This document shows, in pieces, positions 24,118-31,652 of a stretch of DNA of 37,201 nucleotides (position 1 is the stretch's first letter; the number at the start of each line of letters is the position of its first letter). A program made the translations under genes and the position numbers. The stretch lies in assembly GCA_902500695.1 (NCBI GenBank), contig CABVRQ010000008.1, forward strand, positions 1 through 37,201. The letters are read 5' to 3'. This stretch comes from an uncultured Nitrospira sp. (lineage in GTDB: Bacteria > Nitrospirota > Nitrospiria > Nitrospirales > UBA8639). The notes under the pieces are model-generated. The model was not told the origin of the DNA, ran no database searches, and saw only the letters and a list, made by a program, of their open reading frames with translations.

Positions 24118-24701
24118 AGTGGCTTCGCCGCCTTGAGTGGCCCAATCCCCAACAGCTCAAAAGCACGGGACTCGTGGTGCTGCTGATTGGAACGTTATCC
24201 ATTGTGGGCTGGGTGAGTCTGGATAAACTTTTCACCATTCAAAAGCGCCAATCTCTGACTCAAGATACGATCGGCTTCGAACAGCAGGTGGCGGAGCTTC
24301 GCTCTCAATATCTTCAGGCTCGTCCGGATGCGCTTGATGCTCACCTTCAACAGGCTGAGCAACGCTTACTCCACAACTTCACCCATTTGGCGCAATGGGC
24401 GCAAGGGCTGCAAGCCGACGGTAAACAGCGGGATCTCCTCATCCAGTATCGCATTCTGAACACAGACCGCACCGCCTCTCCAATCCAGGGAGTGACATGG
24501 GTTCCATTGGAAATTCAAGTCAACTCGCAAGGAACCCCCAATGCGTATCGTTCCTATCTTCAGTTCATGAAGGCCCTCACCCGATCCGGACCAAGAGTCG
24601 ACATTCAGCATGTAACGGTCATGGGTGATGGTCAACAAGCCACTCACTTAACCATTGGATTGTCGGTATGGATGAAAACCAACGATTCCGTCGAGCTTTA
24701 A
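24114..24701 (+). CDS. mshJ: PilO/MshJ-like pilus alignment protein
   Basis: A 195-residue bitopic inner-membrane protein. A short cytoplasmic start is followed by a membrane helix (about residues 18-38, GLVVLLIGTLSIVGWVSL), a coiled coil (about 45-100) and a periplasmic ferredoxin-like domain (TWVPLEIQVNSQGTPNAYRSYLQFMKAL). This is the PilO plan, expected to pair with the PilN part of the upstream gene. Identification is by architecture and gene order more than by strict motifs. ATGA start/stop overlap with the preceding gene. Confidence 0.75.
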   Translation: MKWLRRLEWPNPQQLKSTGLVVLLIGTLSIVGWVSLDKLFTIQKRQSLTQDTIGFEQQVAELRSQYLQARPDALDAHLQQAEQRLLHNFTHLAQWAQGLQADGKQRDLLIQYRILNTDRTASPIQGVTWVPLEIQVNSQGTPNAYRSYLQFMKALTRSGPRVDIQHVTVMGDGQQATHLTIGLSVWMKTNDSVEL

Positions 24702-25189
24702 AAAACCCCATGGTCGCGACGGGTCTGTGCCTTCTGGCAGGATTCGCGGTGTATGGGAATATCGTGGATACGGCATCTGATGCACCCGGCATCATCTCGG
24801 TGGGGCTGAATCGACTGCTTTCTGCTCCGGCTCTTCCTCCCCTTACTCCTAAGGGGCAACCCCATGACGATGAGGCTGGTCAATGGATCGAACAGTCCAG
24901 TCGCGATCCTTTTACCCCCCCCATCGTGGTCGCTTCTCATGCTCAATCGGACCAACCTTCGATGGCAGCGGTCCCAACAAGGGAGCACCCGCAGGTGGAG
25001 AATGCGTTCACCCTTAAAGCCATTGCCGTCGAAGGTGAGCAACGGAGTGCGGTGATCAACCGGACCGTGGTGTATGAAGGAGAAATGATTAACGGGTATC
25101 AGGTCCTGTCCATTCAGCCCAAAGGCGTGTGGCTCAAACATCAGGGGAAGACCCGATGGTTAACATTTTCCGAGAAAGCGACGTCATAA
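24668..25189 (+). CDS. mshK: PilP/MshK-like pilus assembly protein
   Basis: A 173-residue protein with an N-terminal membrane helix (about residues 15-33), a Pro-rich linker and a small C-terminal beta domain: AFTLKAIAVEGEQRSAVINRTVVYEGE, then GYQVLSIQPKGVWLKHQGKTRWL. This resembles the homology region of PilP/GspC, which links the inner-membrane complex to the secretin. MshK occupies this slot in MSHA loci. The ATG at 24668 overlaps mshJ by 34 bases; an ATG at 24710 would remove 14 residues and avoid most of the overlap. Assignment rests on position and domain plan. Confidence 0.7.
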   Translation: MDENQRFRRALKNPMVATGLCLLAGFAVYGNIVDTASDAPGIISVGLNRLLSAPALPPLTPKGQPHDDEAGQWIEQSSRDPFTPPIVVASHAQSDQPSMAAVPTREHPQVENAFTLKAIAVEGEQRSAVINRTVVYEGEMINGYQVLSIQPKGVWLKHQGKTRWLTFSEKATS

Positions 25190-25205
25190 CTTTCCTCCCC
25201 ACTCT

Positions 25206-26816
25206 ATGAAAGACGCCATGCGACACCACACAATAGTGATTCCTCAGACCTCCTTAATCTCCAGTCGACCGTCCAATGGGGCATCTATCACATGTGGCGT
25301 AGGAGTCATCTATAGCCTGGTTCTCTTAGGCATGTTCAGCCTGTGGGGATGTACCATTGCCAATCCAGATGCCGACCGGCCAAGCGCAGATCCCAACACC
25401 ACACAGACTTCCCAGAGACTTCCCCTGAGCTCGGATTTGGCGGCACAACCCGAGAACAACCCTCAGTCAACATTTTCGCTAGAGGATCGCATGTGGCTCA
25501 CCAGCAATCTCCCCAAACCACCGACACCGCCACCTACCCCCTCTTTGGGGCCCTTGTATTCTTTTCGCGCACAAGATCTGCCGATCATCGATGCGTTGGC
25601 GTTGTTTGCACGTAGCAACCATTTAAATATCGTGGCCGGGCCAGAAATCACCGGCACCATCACCGTAGCCTTTCATGACCTTCCTCTGGAACAGGCGATG
25701 TCGGCCATTTTGGACGCCCATGGCTATTACTGGGAACACCTCAAGAACCTGATCCAGGTCAGGCAATTCAAAACGAAAACATTGAACGTCGATTACATCC
25801 GTCTCGTTCGGAGCGGAACAGGACAAAACCGCGCACAGCTTAGCTCCGGTTCCAGTGGCGGAAGCGGAAGCGGCGCATCCCAGGACACGGGACAAATCAC
25901 GGTGAACCAGGAGGACGAAATAAAATTCTGGGAAGAATTGGAAAAACAAATTAAGACTCTGATGTCCGAAGAGGGACGACTCGTCGTGAATCGGCTCTCA
26001 GGAACCATACAAATAACGGATCGGTATCAACGGGTCGACGAAATCGACGATTTCCTCAAAAACGTTCATCAGGCTCTGTACCGACAGGTAGAGATTGAAG
26101 TGCGGATATACGAAGTCGCCCTGGACGATCAGTATAGCCTTGGCATTGATTGGAGCAGGATTAATTTCGATGGCACAAATGGCGCCATTGCCCTTGCCAA
26201 CATTATTACTGCGCCGTTCGGAGGTTTCATGGCTAAGGCCGCCACGACCACAATCTCTTTCGAAGATGGCAGTTTCGATGGGGTTCTCCAAGCCCTGGAA
26301 GAACAGGGCGACATTCGTGTGATCTCGCAACCTCGCGTGGTTACGATGAATAATCAACCGGCCTTGATAAAAGTCGCTACTGATACACCCTTCTTTACCT
26401 CGACCATCGCTCAAGGGACCGCCGGGAGTGGCAACATTGTCACCGAACAGGCGAGATCCGTCACGGTAGGCTTGGTTCTTTCCGTCACACCCCAAATCTC
26501 CGAAGATGGATGGATCATGCTGGATGTGACCCCTATTCTTTCCCGACTTCGTGACATTGTGACATCTCCACAAAAAACGGCCACGGCTCCAGTTTTGGAT
26601 GTCAAGCAATCCTCCGGGTTGGTCAGGTTGAAAGATGGAGAAATGGTCATTATCGGTGGACTCATCCAAGAAGAAAGTTCCGAAACCGAGCGCAAGGTTC
26701 CGCTCTTGGGGGACATTCCTTACCTTGGTCGCTTATTTAAGGGAACGTACACGGCCAAAAGAAAAAGTGAACTGGTCATCTTTATCTCTCCCAAGGTTAT
26801 ACGAGCCTCATCATGA
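25206..26816 (+). CDS. mshL: MshL/PilQ-type secretin
   Basis: Outer-membrane channel through which the pilus leaves the cell. 536 residues. The N-terminal signal ends in LWGC, a plausible lipobox, so it is probably a lipoprotein (Cys at about residue 49). A Pro-rich linker follows, then an STN domain (YSFRAQDLPIIDALALFARS ... about residues 117-185), an N1-like domain with a Gly/Ser-rich insert (SSGSSGGSGSG, about 217-227), and the C-terminal secretin domain with VISQPRVVTMNNQPA, SVTPQISEDGWIMLDVTP and GGLIQEESSETERKVPLLGDIP. The strong signature VPLLGDIPYLGRLF makes the family certain. Overlaps mshM by 4 bases. Confidence 0.93.
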   Translation: MKDAMRHHTIVIPQTSLISSRPSNGASITCGVGVIYSLVLLGMFSLWGCTIANPDADRPSADPNTTQTSQRLPLSSDLAAQPENNPQSTFSLEDRMWLTSNLPKPPTPPPTPSLGPLYSFRAQDLPIIDALALFARSNHLNIVAGPEITGTITVAFHDLPLEQAMSAILDAHGYYWEHLKNLIQVRQFKTKTLNVDYIRLVRSGTGQNRAQLSSGSSGGSGSGASQDTGQITVNQEDEIKFWEELEKQIKTLMSEEGRLVVNRLSGTIQITDRYQRVDEIDDFLKNVHQALYRQVEIEVRIYEVALDDQYSLGIDWSRINFDGTNGAIALANIITAPFGGFMAKAATTTISFEDGSFDGVLQALEEQGDIRVISQPRVVTMNNQPALIKVATDTPFFTSTIAQGTAGSGNIVTEQARSVTVGLVLSVTPQISEDGWIMLDVTPILSRLRDIVTSPQKTATAPVLDVKQSSGLVRLKDGEMVIIGGLIQEESSETERKVPLLGDIPYLGRLFKGTYTAKRKSELVIFISPKVIRASS

Positions 26817-27637
26817 CGACATTAGATCTCAGCATGTGCTACCAGGAATTAGGATTTACGGAACCGCCGTTTCGGCTCACACCCGATACCGATTTCTTTT
26901 TTCCCGGCAGTCACCATTTGGAAGCGCTGAATCATCTCAGATTTGGCATTGCCAGTGGCGGTCTCACTATGCTGACGGGGGAAGTGGGGCTCGGGAAAAC
27001 CCTGTTGTGCCGGCACCTGCTTCGACATCCCCCCACCGGCGTCCGCTTCGCCTACCTCATGAATCCGGATCAGTCCTATGCCGATTTACTCGCATCCATT
27101 TACGAAGATTTGACCGGGACACTGCCTGATGATCAGTCCCTTGGGGCCTTACAACGTGAATTGCCTAAGCTGTTGCTCCGTCTGGCCGGGGAAGGAGAGC
27201 GGGTCGTCGTGTTGGTTGACGAAGCCCACCGGTTGAGTGGAAAAGTCCTCGAAGGCCTTCGACTTCTCTCAAACCTTGATACCGAAAAAGACAAGTTGAT
27301 GTGTCTCCTGCTGGTTGGACAACCGGAGTTGGAACAAAAGCTGGCGACTCGAGCCTTTCGACCATTGCGGCAACGGATTAGCGTCCGCTATCGCCTTGAA
27401 TCATTTACCTGGCGAGAGACTCGTGCGTACATCCGCCATCGACTGCAAATCGCCGACGCCAGACACCGATTTCAAATTAGCTTGGGAGTCCTCTGGCTCA
27501 TTTATGCTTGGAGTGGTGGAGTCCCACGCCGCATCAATCAACTGTGCGACCGGGCACTGTTAGCCGCTTATTCCCAGGGCCGACAAACGGTGACTCCCAT
27601 GATGATCTGGCGCGCCACCAAAGAATTTCTCCCGTAG
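26813..27637 (+). CDS. mshM: MshM/ExeA-type AAA ATPase
   Basis: A 274-residue AAA ATPase of the ExeA/GspA group, thought to help secretin or peptidoglycan-associated assembly. The N-terminus YQELGFTEPPFRLTPDTDFFF is the family hallmark. Walker A is GEVGLGKTLL (Lys62) and Walker B is VVLVDEAHRL; sensor-like LLVGQPEL and the C-terminal WSGGVPRRINQLCDRALLAA complete the fold. Longer ExeA proteins carry a C-terminal periplasmic peptidoglycan-binding part that is missing here, as in MshM. ATGA overlap with the secretin gene indicates coupled translation. Confidence 0.92.
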   Translation: MTTLDLSMCYQELGFTEPPFRLTPDTDFFFPGSHHLEALNHLRFGIASGGLTMLTGEVGLGKTLLCRHLLRHPPTGVRFAYLMNPDQSYADLLASIYEDLTGTLPDDQSLGALQRELPKLLLRLAGEGERVVVLVDEAHRLSGKVLEGLRLLSNLDTEKDKLMCLLLVGQPELEQKLATRAFRPLRQRISVRYRLESFTWRETRAYIRHRLQIADARHRFQISLGVLWLIYAWSGGVPRRINQLCDRALLAAYSQGRQTVTPMMIWRATKEFLP

Positions 27638-27665
27638 TGAGAGGATTACACAAAACCAACGGACC

Positions 27666-29087
27666 ATGAGTATCATCGCAGACACCCTCCAGCGACTTCA
27701 GACCCAGACCAAAAGTGAAGTGACAGAGACACCTCCTCAGGCACCTCTTGTCCTTCCGGGTAGAGTGAGAAGAGACCCGGGTTGGCACCGCCGGCCCTCT
27801 CCATTAAAGTTTTGGTTGGCGGGGATCGGCATGGCGATCGGATTAAGCAGTCTAGGTCTGGGTGCCTACTGGATCGGCTTACATCTGGACTTCGGAATGC
27901 CAACGGAAGCCTCCTCTTTTTCCAGTCAGCGTGTGGCTCTTTCGAACCCCTCTCCGCTTGTGGAGACTCCGCCTGTCGAGTCGCCGACTTCTGATGCCAC
28001 GCAGATACCAACTGCTGACCCTGTTGAAAATCTTCCAGCACCAGCTGCCCAGGAATCAGAGGAAGAATCGTCCACATCCCAAGAGAGCGCTTCATCGAAA
28101 CCGTCCTCTCCATTGAAGGTCGAACATGCTCTCCTCACATCACCCGTGGGAGAAACTCCGGCCTCCTCCGCACCTGCAACACAAGCAATCAGTCCCACAT
28201 TCGATGACTCTAAACAGAAAACCGTGCCCACGTCCCTCACAACGCCACACAAAACAACAGAGCTGCCACCGAAACACCAGAGCATCGTTCCAAAGGACGT
28301 CAGACCCAGTCTTCCATCCACACTCGTTGCCCCAACAGACCAACCCGAATCGAATCCTGTCGAATCCGCATTCGTCAATGAGACAAAAACACCCCTTCTG
28401 CTAGAAACCCCTTTAGACGAACAAAAAACCATCCTGGATGAGCTTGGAACCACCACAGCTCTTGTGATTGACGAGACTTCTGTCCCTGTTAGCACGACAG
28501 CCCTTTCATTGAAAAACGTGGGGCCTCAGGAGAATGATCAGGTCACAGATCCGATTCAGCGATCTCCAGCTAATTGGCTTCACCATGCTCAACAACTCAT
28601 TCAAGCCGGGGAATATGAAGAAGCTCAGGCTATACTCTCTCCCCTCTTCCATGATCCCCCCGTCACATGGGAACCATGGTTTTGGATGGGCACAGCGTAT
28701 TTGGGGTCAGGCCAGCTTGAGCAGGCCGATCAGTATTTCTTGAGCGGCCTCGCACGCAACGATAAAGTCCCACAATTATGGATTCAACGAGCACTGGTGG
28801 CGCAACAACAAGGCAGTTTCCAACTTGCGGTGCATGAACTTCGGCAAGCCGAGGCACTCCAACCGGATTTGCCCCATATCCATTTAAATATGGGCTATGC
28901 CTATGAGCGAATGGGAAATAATCGGTTAGCGAATCAATATTTCGGTAGGTTTTTACAATTAACAGAAGGCCAGCCGGATTTTTTTTCTATCAGAAAAAAA
29001 CTGTTGGCCAGCTTAACGTCGCTAACCAAGACGCAGGGATCAACAATGGACAAACCCCCAAGTCTGAGGAAAGAGCTATCACGATAG
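27666..29087 (+). CDS. mshN: MshN-like TPR protein
   Basis: A 473-residue protein with a cytoplasmic basic N-terminus, one membrane helix (about residues 48-72), a very long Pro/Ser/Thr-rich linker (about 75-300) and a TPR region at the C-terminus (QLIQAGEYEEAQAILSPLF, WFWMGTAYLGSGQLEQADQY, AEALQPDLPHIHLNMGYAY). This is the MshN plan: an inner-membrane protein with periplasmic TPRs. The linker is low in hydrophobic residues and likely disordered, long enough to span the periplasm. It is the last recognisable gene of the pilus block; no terminator is obvious after it. Confidence 0.82.
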   Translation: MSIIADTLQRLQTQTKSEVTETPPQAPLVLPGRVRRDPGWHRRPSPLKFWLAGIGMAIGLSSLGLGAYWIGLHLDFGMPTEASSFSSQRVALSNPSPLVETPPVESPTSDATQIPTADPVENLPAPAAQESEEESSTSQESASSKPSSPLKVEHALLTSPVGETPASSAPATQAISPTFDDSKQKTVPTSLTTPHKTTELPPKHQSIVPKDVRPSLPSTLVAPTDQPESNPVESAFVNETKTPLLLETPLDEQKTILDELGTTTALVIDETSVPVSTTALSLKNVGPQENDQVTDPIQRSPANWLHHAQQLIQAGEYEEAQAILSPLFHDPPVTWEPWFWMGTAYLGSGQLEQADQYFLSGLARNDKVPQLWIQRALVAQQQGSFQLAVHELRQAEALQPDLPHIHLNMGYAYERMGNNRLANQYFGRFLQLTEGQPDFFSIRKKLLASLTSLTKTQGSTMDKPPSLRKELSR

Positions 29088-29145
29088 GTCTTTCGAGCAG
29101 GGTTTCATTGTTGCGGGGACCTCTCACGGGTTTTCATTCACACAG

Positions 29146-29551
29146 CCGGATTTGATAATGAAACGAATAAAATTCTGTTGTAATGTGGTCGGGAATGGGC
29201 ACGAAGCAGACAAGACCTCTCTGAAAATTCTCTAGGGGTTTAGAGTGATGGATTGGCACAGGCTGGAAATAAACGGATACACAACCACAAAAACCATAAA
29301 ACGAGTTGAGGAAAAAAGAGGGAAAGATTCTGCAAAAACCGAATGCTCCCCTGACGCCCCACGGCATGCAGAGAAACAAAGAAGTTTGCTTTCAAACAGG
29401 CATAGATGATTTTTCTTCAGAGCCTATTCGGTTTGAACATCTTCATGCCATGCTCAAGGAATGGTTTTTCACTCTTACACGTCGTACCAAAAGGATTCTT
29501 TCCACCACATCGTTCAATACTTCCCCGATTCCACCCGTGTTAGAGAATTAG
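29146..29551 (+). pseudogene. Decayed receiver (REC) domain relic
   Basis: No intact gene, but a broken receiver domain can be read across two frames. Frame of 29146: LIMKRIKFCCNVVGNGHEA, a stop codon (TAG at 29233-29235), then VMDWHRLEINGYTTTKTI and KRVEEKRGK. These match the usual course VVxNGxEAL ... LMDxQMPxMNGYEATKxIRxxEEKRG of receivers in hybrid kinases. A frameshift follows at about 29320-29345. The second frame gives NAPLTPHGMQRNKEVC, then FQTGIDDFSSEPIRFEHL, matching ALTAHAMQRDKExCLxAGMDDFLSKPIRxEEL. The conserved Lys of SKPI is Glu here. One stop, one frameshift and lost key residues indicate a dead remnant, probably the tail of a hybrid histidine kinase. Confidence 0.65.
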
Positions 29552-29594
29552 GAGAAGTGTGATGATTGAAGAAGCTACTTCTTTTTACTTCTCC
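29551..29594 (+). repeat. Nested inverted repeat after the receiver relic
   Basis: The outer arms GGAGAAGT (29551-29558) and ACTTCTCC (29587-29594) are perfect. Within them AAGAAG (29569-29574) and CTTCTT (29578-29583) form a hairpin with a CTA loop, followed by TTT. The inner hairpin plus T-run resembles a weak terminator. It could be the original terminator of the lost kinase gene. Confidence 0.5.
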
Positions 29595-29690
29595 CTCATT
29601 TTATCTGCAGTTTCTTCCCCCAATTAATACAAGTCTTCTCGCCGCCTCCTTCGAAAACAAAAGGAATGATTCATTAAGTTTCGCTGTTTT

Positions 29691-29719
29691 TTGACCGACA
29701 TGCATAAATGATATATACC
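29691..29719 (+). promoter_or_regulatory. Candidate promoter of the HD-GYP response regulator
   Basis: TTGACC at 29691-29696 is followed after 15-17 bases by TATATA/TATACC. The inverted repeat CCATTCC (29718-29724) / GGAATGG (29745-29751) lies directly downstream, where a repressor or a 5'-UTR hairpin would be placed. The start codon is about 125 bases further on, leaving a long leader. Confidence 0.45.
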
Positions 29720-29845
29720 ATTCCCAGACAGGAAGAATCGCACAGGAATGGATGAAACGACCAACCAACCTCAAAATTGTCAGCCTATCCAGCGGGTTCA
29801 CTTCTCATCGTGTATGTTGATCATTTTGATTGAATAAGAACATCA

Positions 29846-30949
29846 ATGATTTCCCAACAGCAATGCCAAAACGCCTGCATTTTGATCGTCGATGATCAAA
29901 TGACCAATATCATGCTCCTGGAGAGCATTTTACAAAATGCCGGGTATACTCACGTTCATTCCACTCAAGATCCGACCCAAGTGATGTCTCTGTTCAAAGA
30001 GCTGAGTCCCGATCTGATTTGCCTTGATATCCGCATGCCTGAACTCAACGGTTTTCAGGTGATGGGACAACTCAAAATCATTCACAAGCACGCGTTCCTC
30101 CCGATTTTGGTGCTCACATCGGAGGAGGACCGCGAAACCCGCCTCCGCGCATTGGAATCGGGCGCCAAAGACTTCCTCCATAAACCATTCGACAAGGTGG
30201 AAGTGCTCATGCGAATCCGCAATTTATTGGAAGCCAGCCTACTCAACAAAACGGTGTCCCAGCAAAAGGCTTCCCTGGAGGAAACTGTCCGGATCCGTAC
30301 ACAAGAACTCAAAGCCACTCAACTGGAAGTGGTTCACCGCCTTGCCCGTGCAGCTGAACATCGAGACAATGAAACCGGGGCCCATATCATCCGAATGGCT
30401 CACTTTGCCGTGGCCTTAGGACGCGCTATCGGCATGACAGAGGAAGAGTGCGATGTGCTCTTTCACGCGACCCCCATGCATGACGTCGGGAAATTGGGGA
30501 TCCCGGACCGGATCCTCTTGAAACCCGGAAAATTAGATCACGAAGAATTTGAAATCATGAAACAGCATACCGTCATCGGTGCCCAACTCCTCTCCAACAG
30601 CCATTCTCCCGTCCTACAAATGGGTGAAGTGATCGCTCTCACTCACCACGAAAAGTGGGATGGCTCAGGCTATCCAAACCGCCTTGCGGGAAAGGATATT
30701 CCGCTAGTCGGCCGAATTTGCGCCATCGCCGATGTCTTTGATGCGCTCTCATCCAAACGGTGCTATAAAGACGCCTGGCCCCTGGATAAAACGGTCAAGG
30801 AAATTCACTCCCTGATTGGGAAACAGTTCGATCCTGATCTGGTTGACCTGTTCCATGAACTCCTACCTGTGATCACCGACATCCAGCGAACCCATACGGA
30901 TATAGAGATTCCCAAATTCGACCTTCTGGAATCCAACTACCACGCTTAA
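29846..30949 (+). CDS. Response regulator with HD-GYP output (RpfG type)
   Basis: A 367-residue two-component regulator. Receiver domain at about residues 8-125: acidic pair VDD, phospho-acceptor Asp61 in LICLDIRMPELNGF, and the conserved Lys in LHKPFD. A helical linker leads to an HD-GYP domain (about 160-350) with His212-Asp213 in MHDVGKLGIPD, HHEKWDGSGYP (Gly275-Tyr276-Pro277) and GRICAIADVFDALSS. All the usual metal-binding residues appear present, so it should hydrolyse c-di-GMP when phosphorylated. The partner histidine kinase is not in the window; the receiver relic just upstream may be what is left of it. In-frame ATG at 29846 has a weak ribosome site. Confidence 0.93.
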   Translation: MISQQQCQNACILIVDDQMTNIMLLESILQNAGYTHVHSTQDPTQVMSLFKELSPDLICLDIRMPELNGFQVMGQLKIIHKHAFLPILVLTSEEDRETRLRALESGAKDFLHKPFDKVEVLMRIRNLLEASLLNKTVSQQKASLEETVRIRTQELKATQLEVVHRLARAAEHRDNETGAHIIRMAHFAVALGRAIGMTEEECDVLFHATPMHDVGKLGIPDRILLKPGKLDHEEFEIMKQHTVIGAQLLSNSHSPVLQMGEVIALTHHEKWDGSGYPNRLAGKDIPLVGRICAIADVFDALSSKRCYKDAWPLDKTVKEIHSLIGKQFDPDLVDLFHELLPVITDIQRTHTDIEIPKFDLLESNYHA

Positions 30950-31652
30950 GTAACTTGCTCCCACCATTTGGGCTCAGTACAGAGGTTTCGTCCTTCTCTC
31001 CCTCATACGAAAATTTGGCTCCATTCACGTCAGCACGCTTATTTCTCGCCACGGCATTTGACGTTCAGAGAGCGCATTCATTGCGTATCCAGATAGACCA
31101 GGATGATCAATACGATTTGATTCTCTTCCGGATCTCTTTTGGCTCCACGCGATTTCCCCACGAGTATGATTGGTGTGTAGAAATAATGACCCCTTGGGAT
31201 AGAGGCGGAATGAATTCCCTGCCGCAACGTCCCTAATGGACCACTGTCACATCCAGGACTTACACTTAGAAGGATTTGCCCCGCCAGAATCCGCCACCTT
31301 TCTGAGAATTCGGTTCCAGGTACGTCGGAGATCAACCCTCTTATAAATTTCTCTAGGCAGATCGTTTACTAATCCCGCCCCCTCATGTAGTGAACACCCA
31401 CCCCGTCTCCAGACTGACTCACTCAACATCTTCGATTGCACTCCCCTTTCCTCTCTTTTCTACTCTTTTTCCGAATTTTCCCTTAATTTTGGGGTCGTGC
31501 TTTCCGACATAGTCAGTGGGAAAAATGTTTCTAAAAACGGCCCGGAACGGGCAGACAACCTCCACATTCTTTGCCCTAGGCCCACACACAACCACAGGAC
31601 TTAATTGTCGGACAAGCCCAGTCATGACACATGACTGAAAGAATGAACTAAT
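30950..31652. other. Intergenic region between the two HD-GYP genes
   Basis: About 700 bases with no convincing gene. An open frame at 30955-31236 starts only at a TTG with no ribosome site and shows no domain; a short YDLIL stretch in it faintly recalls a receiver, too little to claim. A small hairpin GCCCG-GAA-CGGGC is at 31540-31552. The region 31435-31490 is pyrimidine-rich. TTGTC-G-GACAA at 31605-31615 and the dyad at 31619-31637 are the only symmetric elements near the next gene. Confidence 0.55.
31619..31637. promoter_or_regulatory. Perfect dyad just upstream of the DUF3391/HD-GYP gene
   Basis: CAGTCATG and CATGACTG are perfectly complementary around ACA, ending 15 bases before the start codon at 31653. 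A second short palindrome, TTGTC-G-GACAA, ends 3 bases upstream of it. In RNA the dyad would be an 8-base-pair hairpin next to the ribosome binding region; in DNA it could be an operator. Confidence 0.5.

Noticed and set aside
25998..26669. Minus-strand open frame of 223 codons
   Set aside because: Antisense to the secretin core. Composition is atypical and no motif is seen.
30955..31236. Open frame of 93 codons after the HD-GYP regulator
   Set aside because: TTG start without a ribosome site, no domain. YDLIL alone is too short to call another receiver relic.
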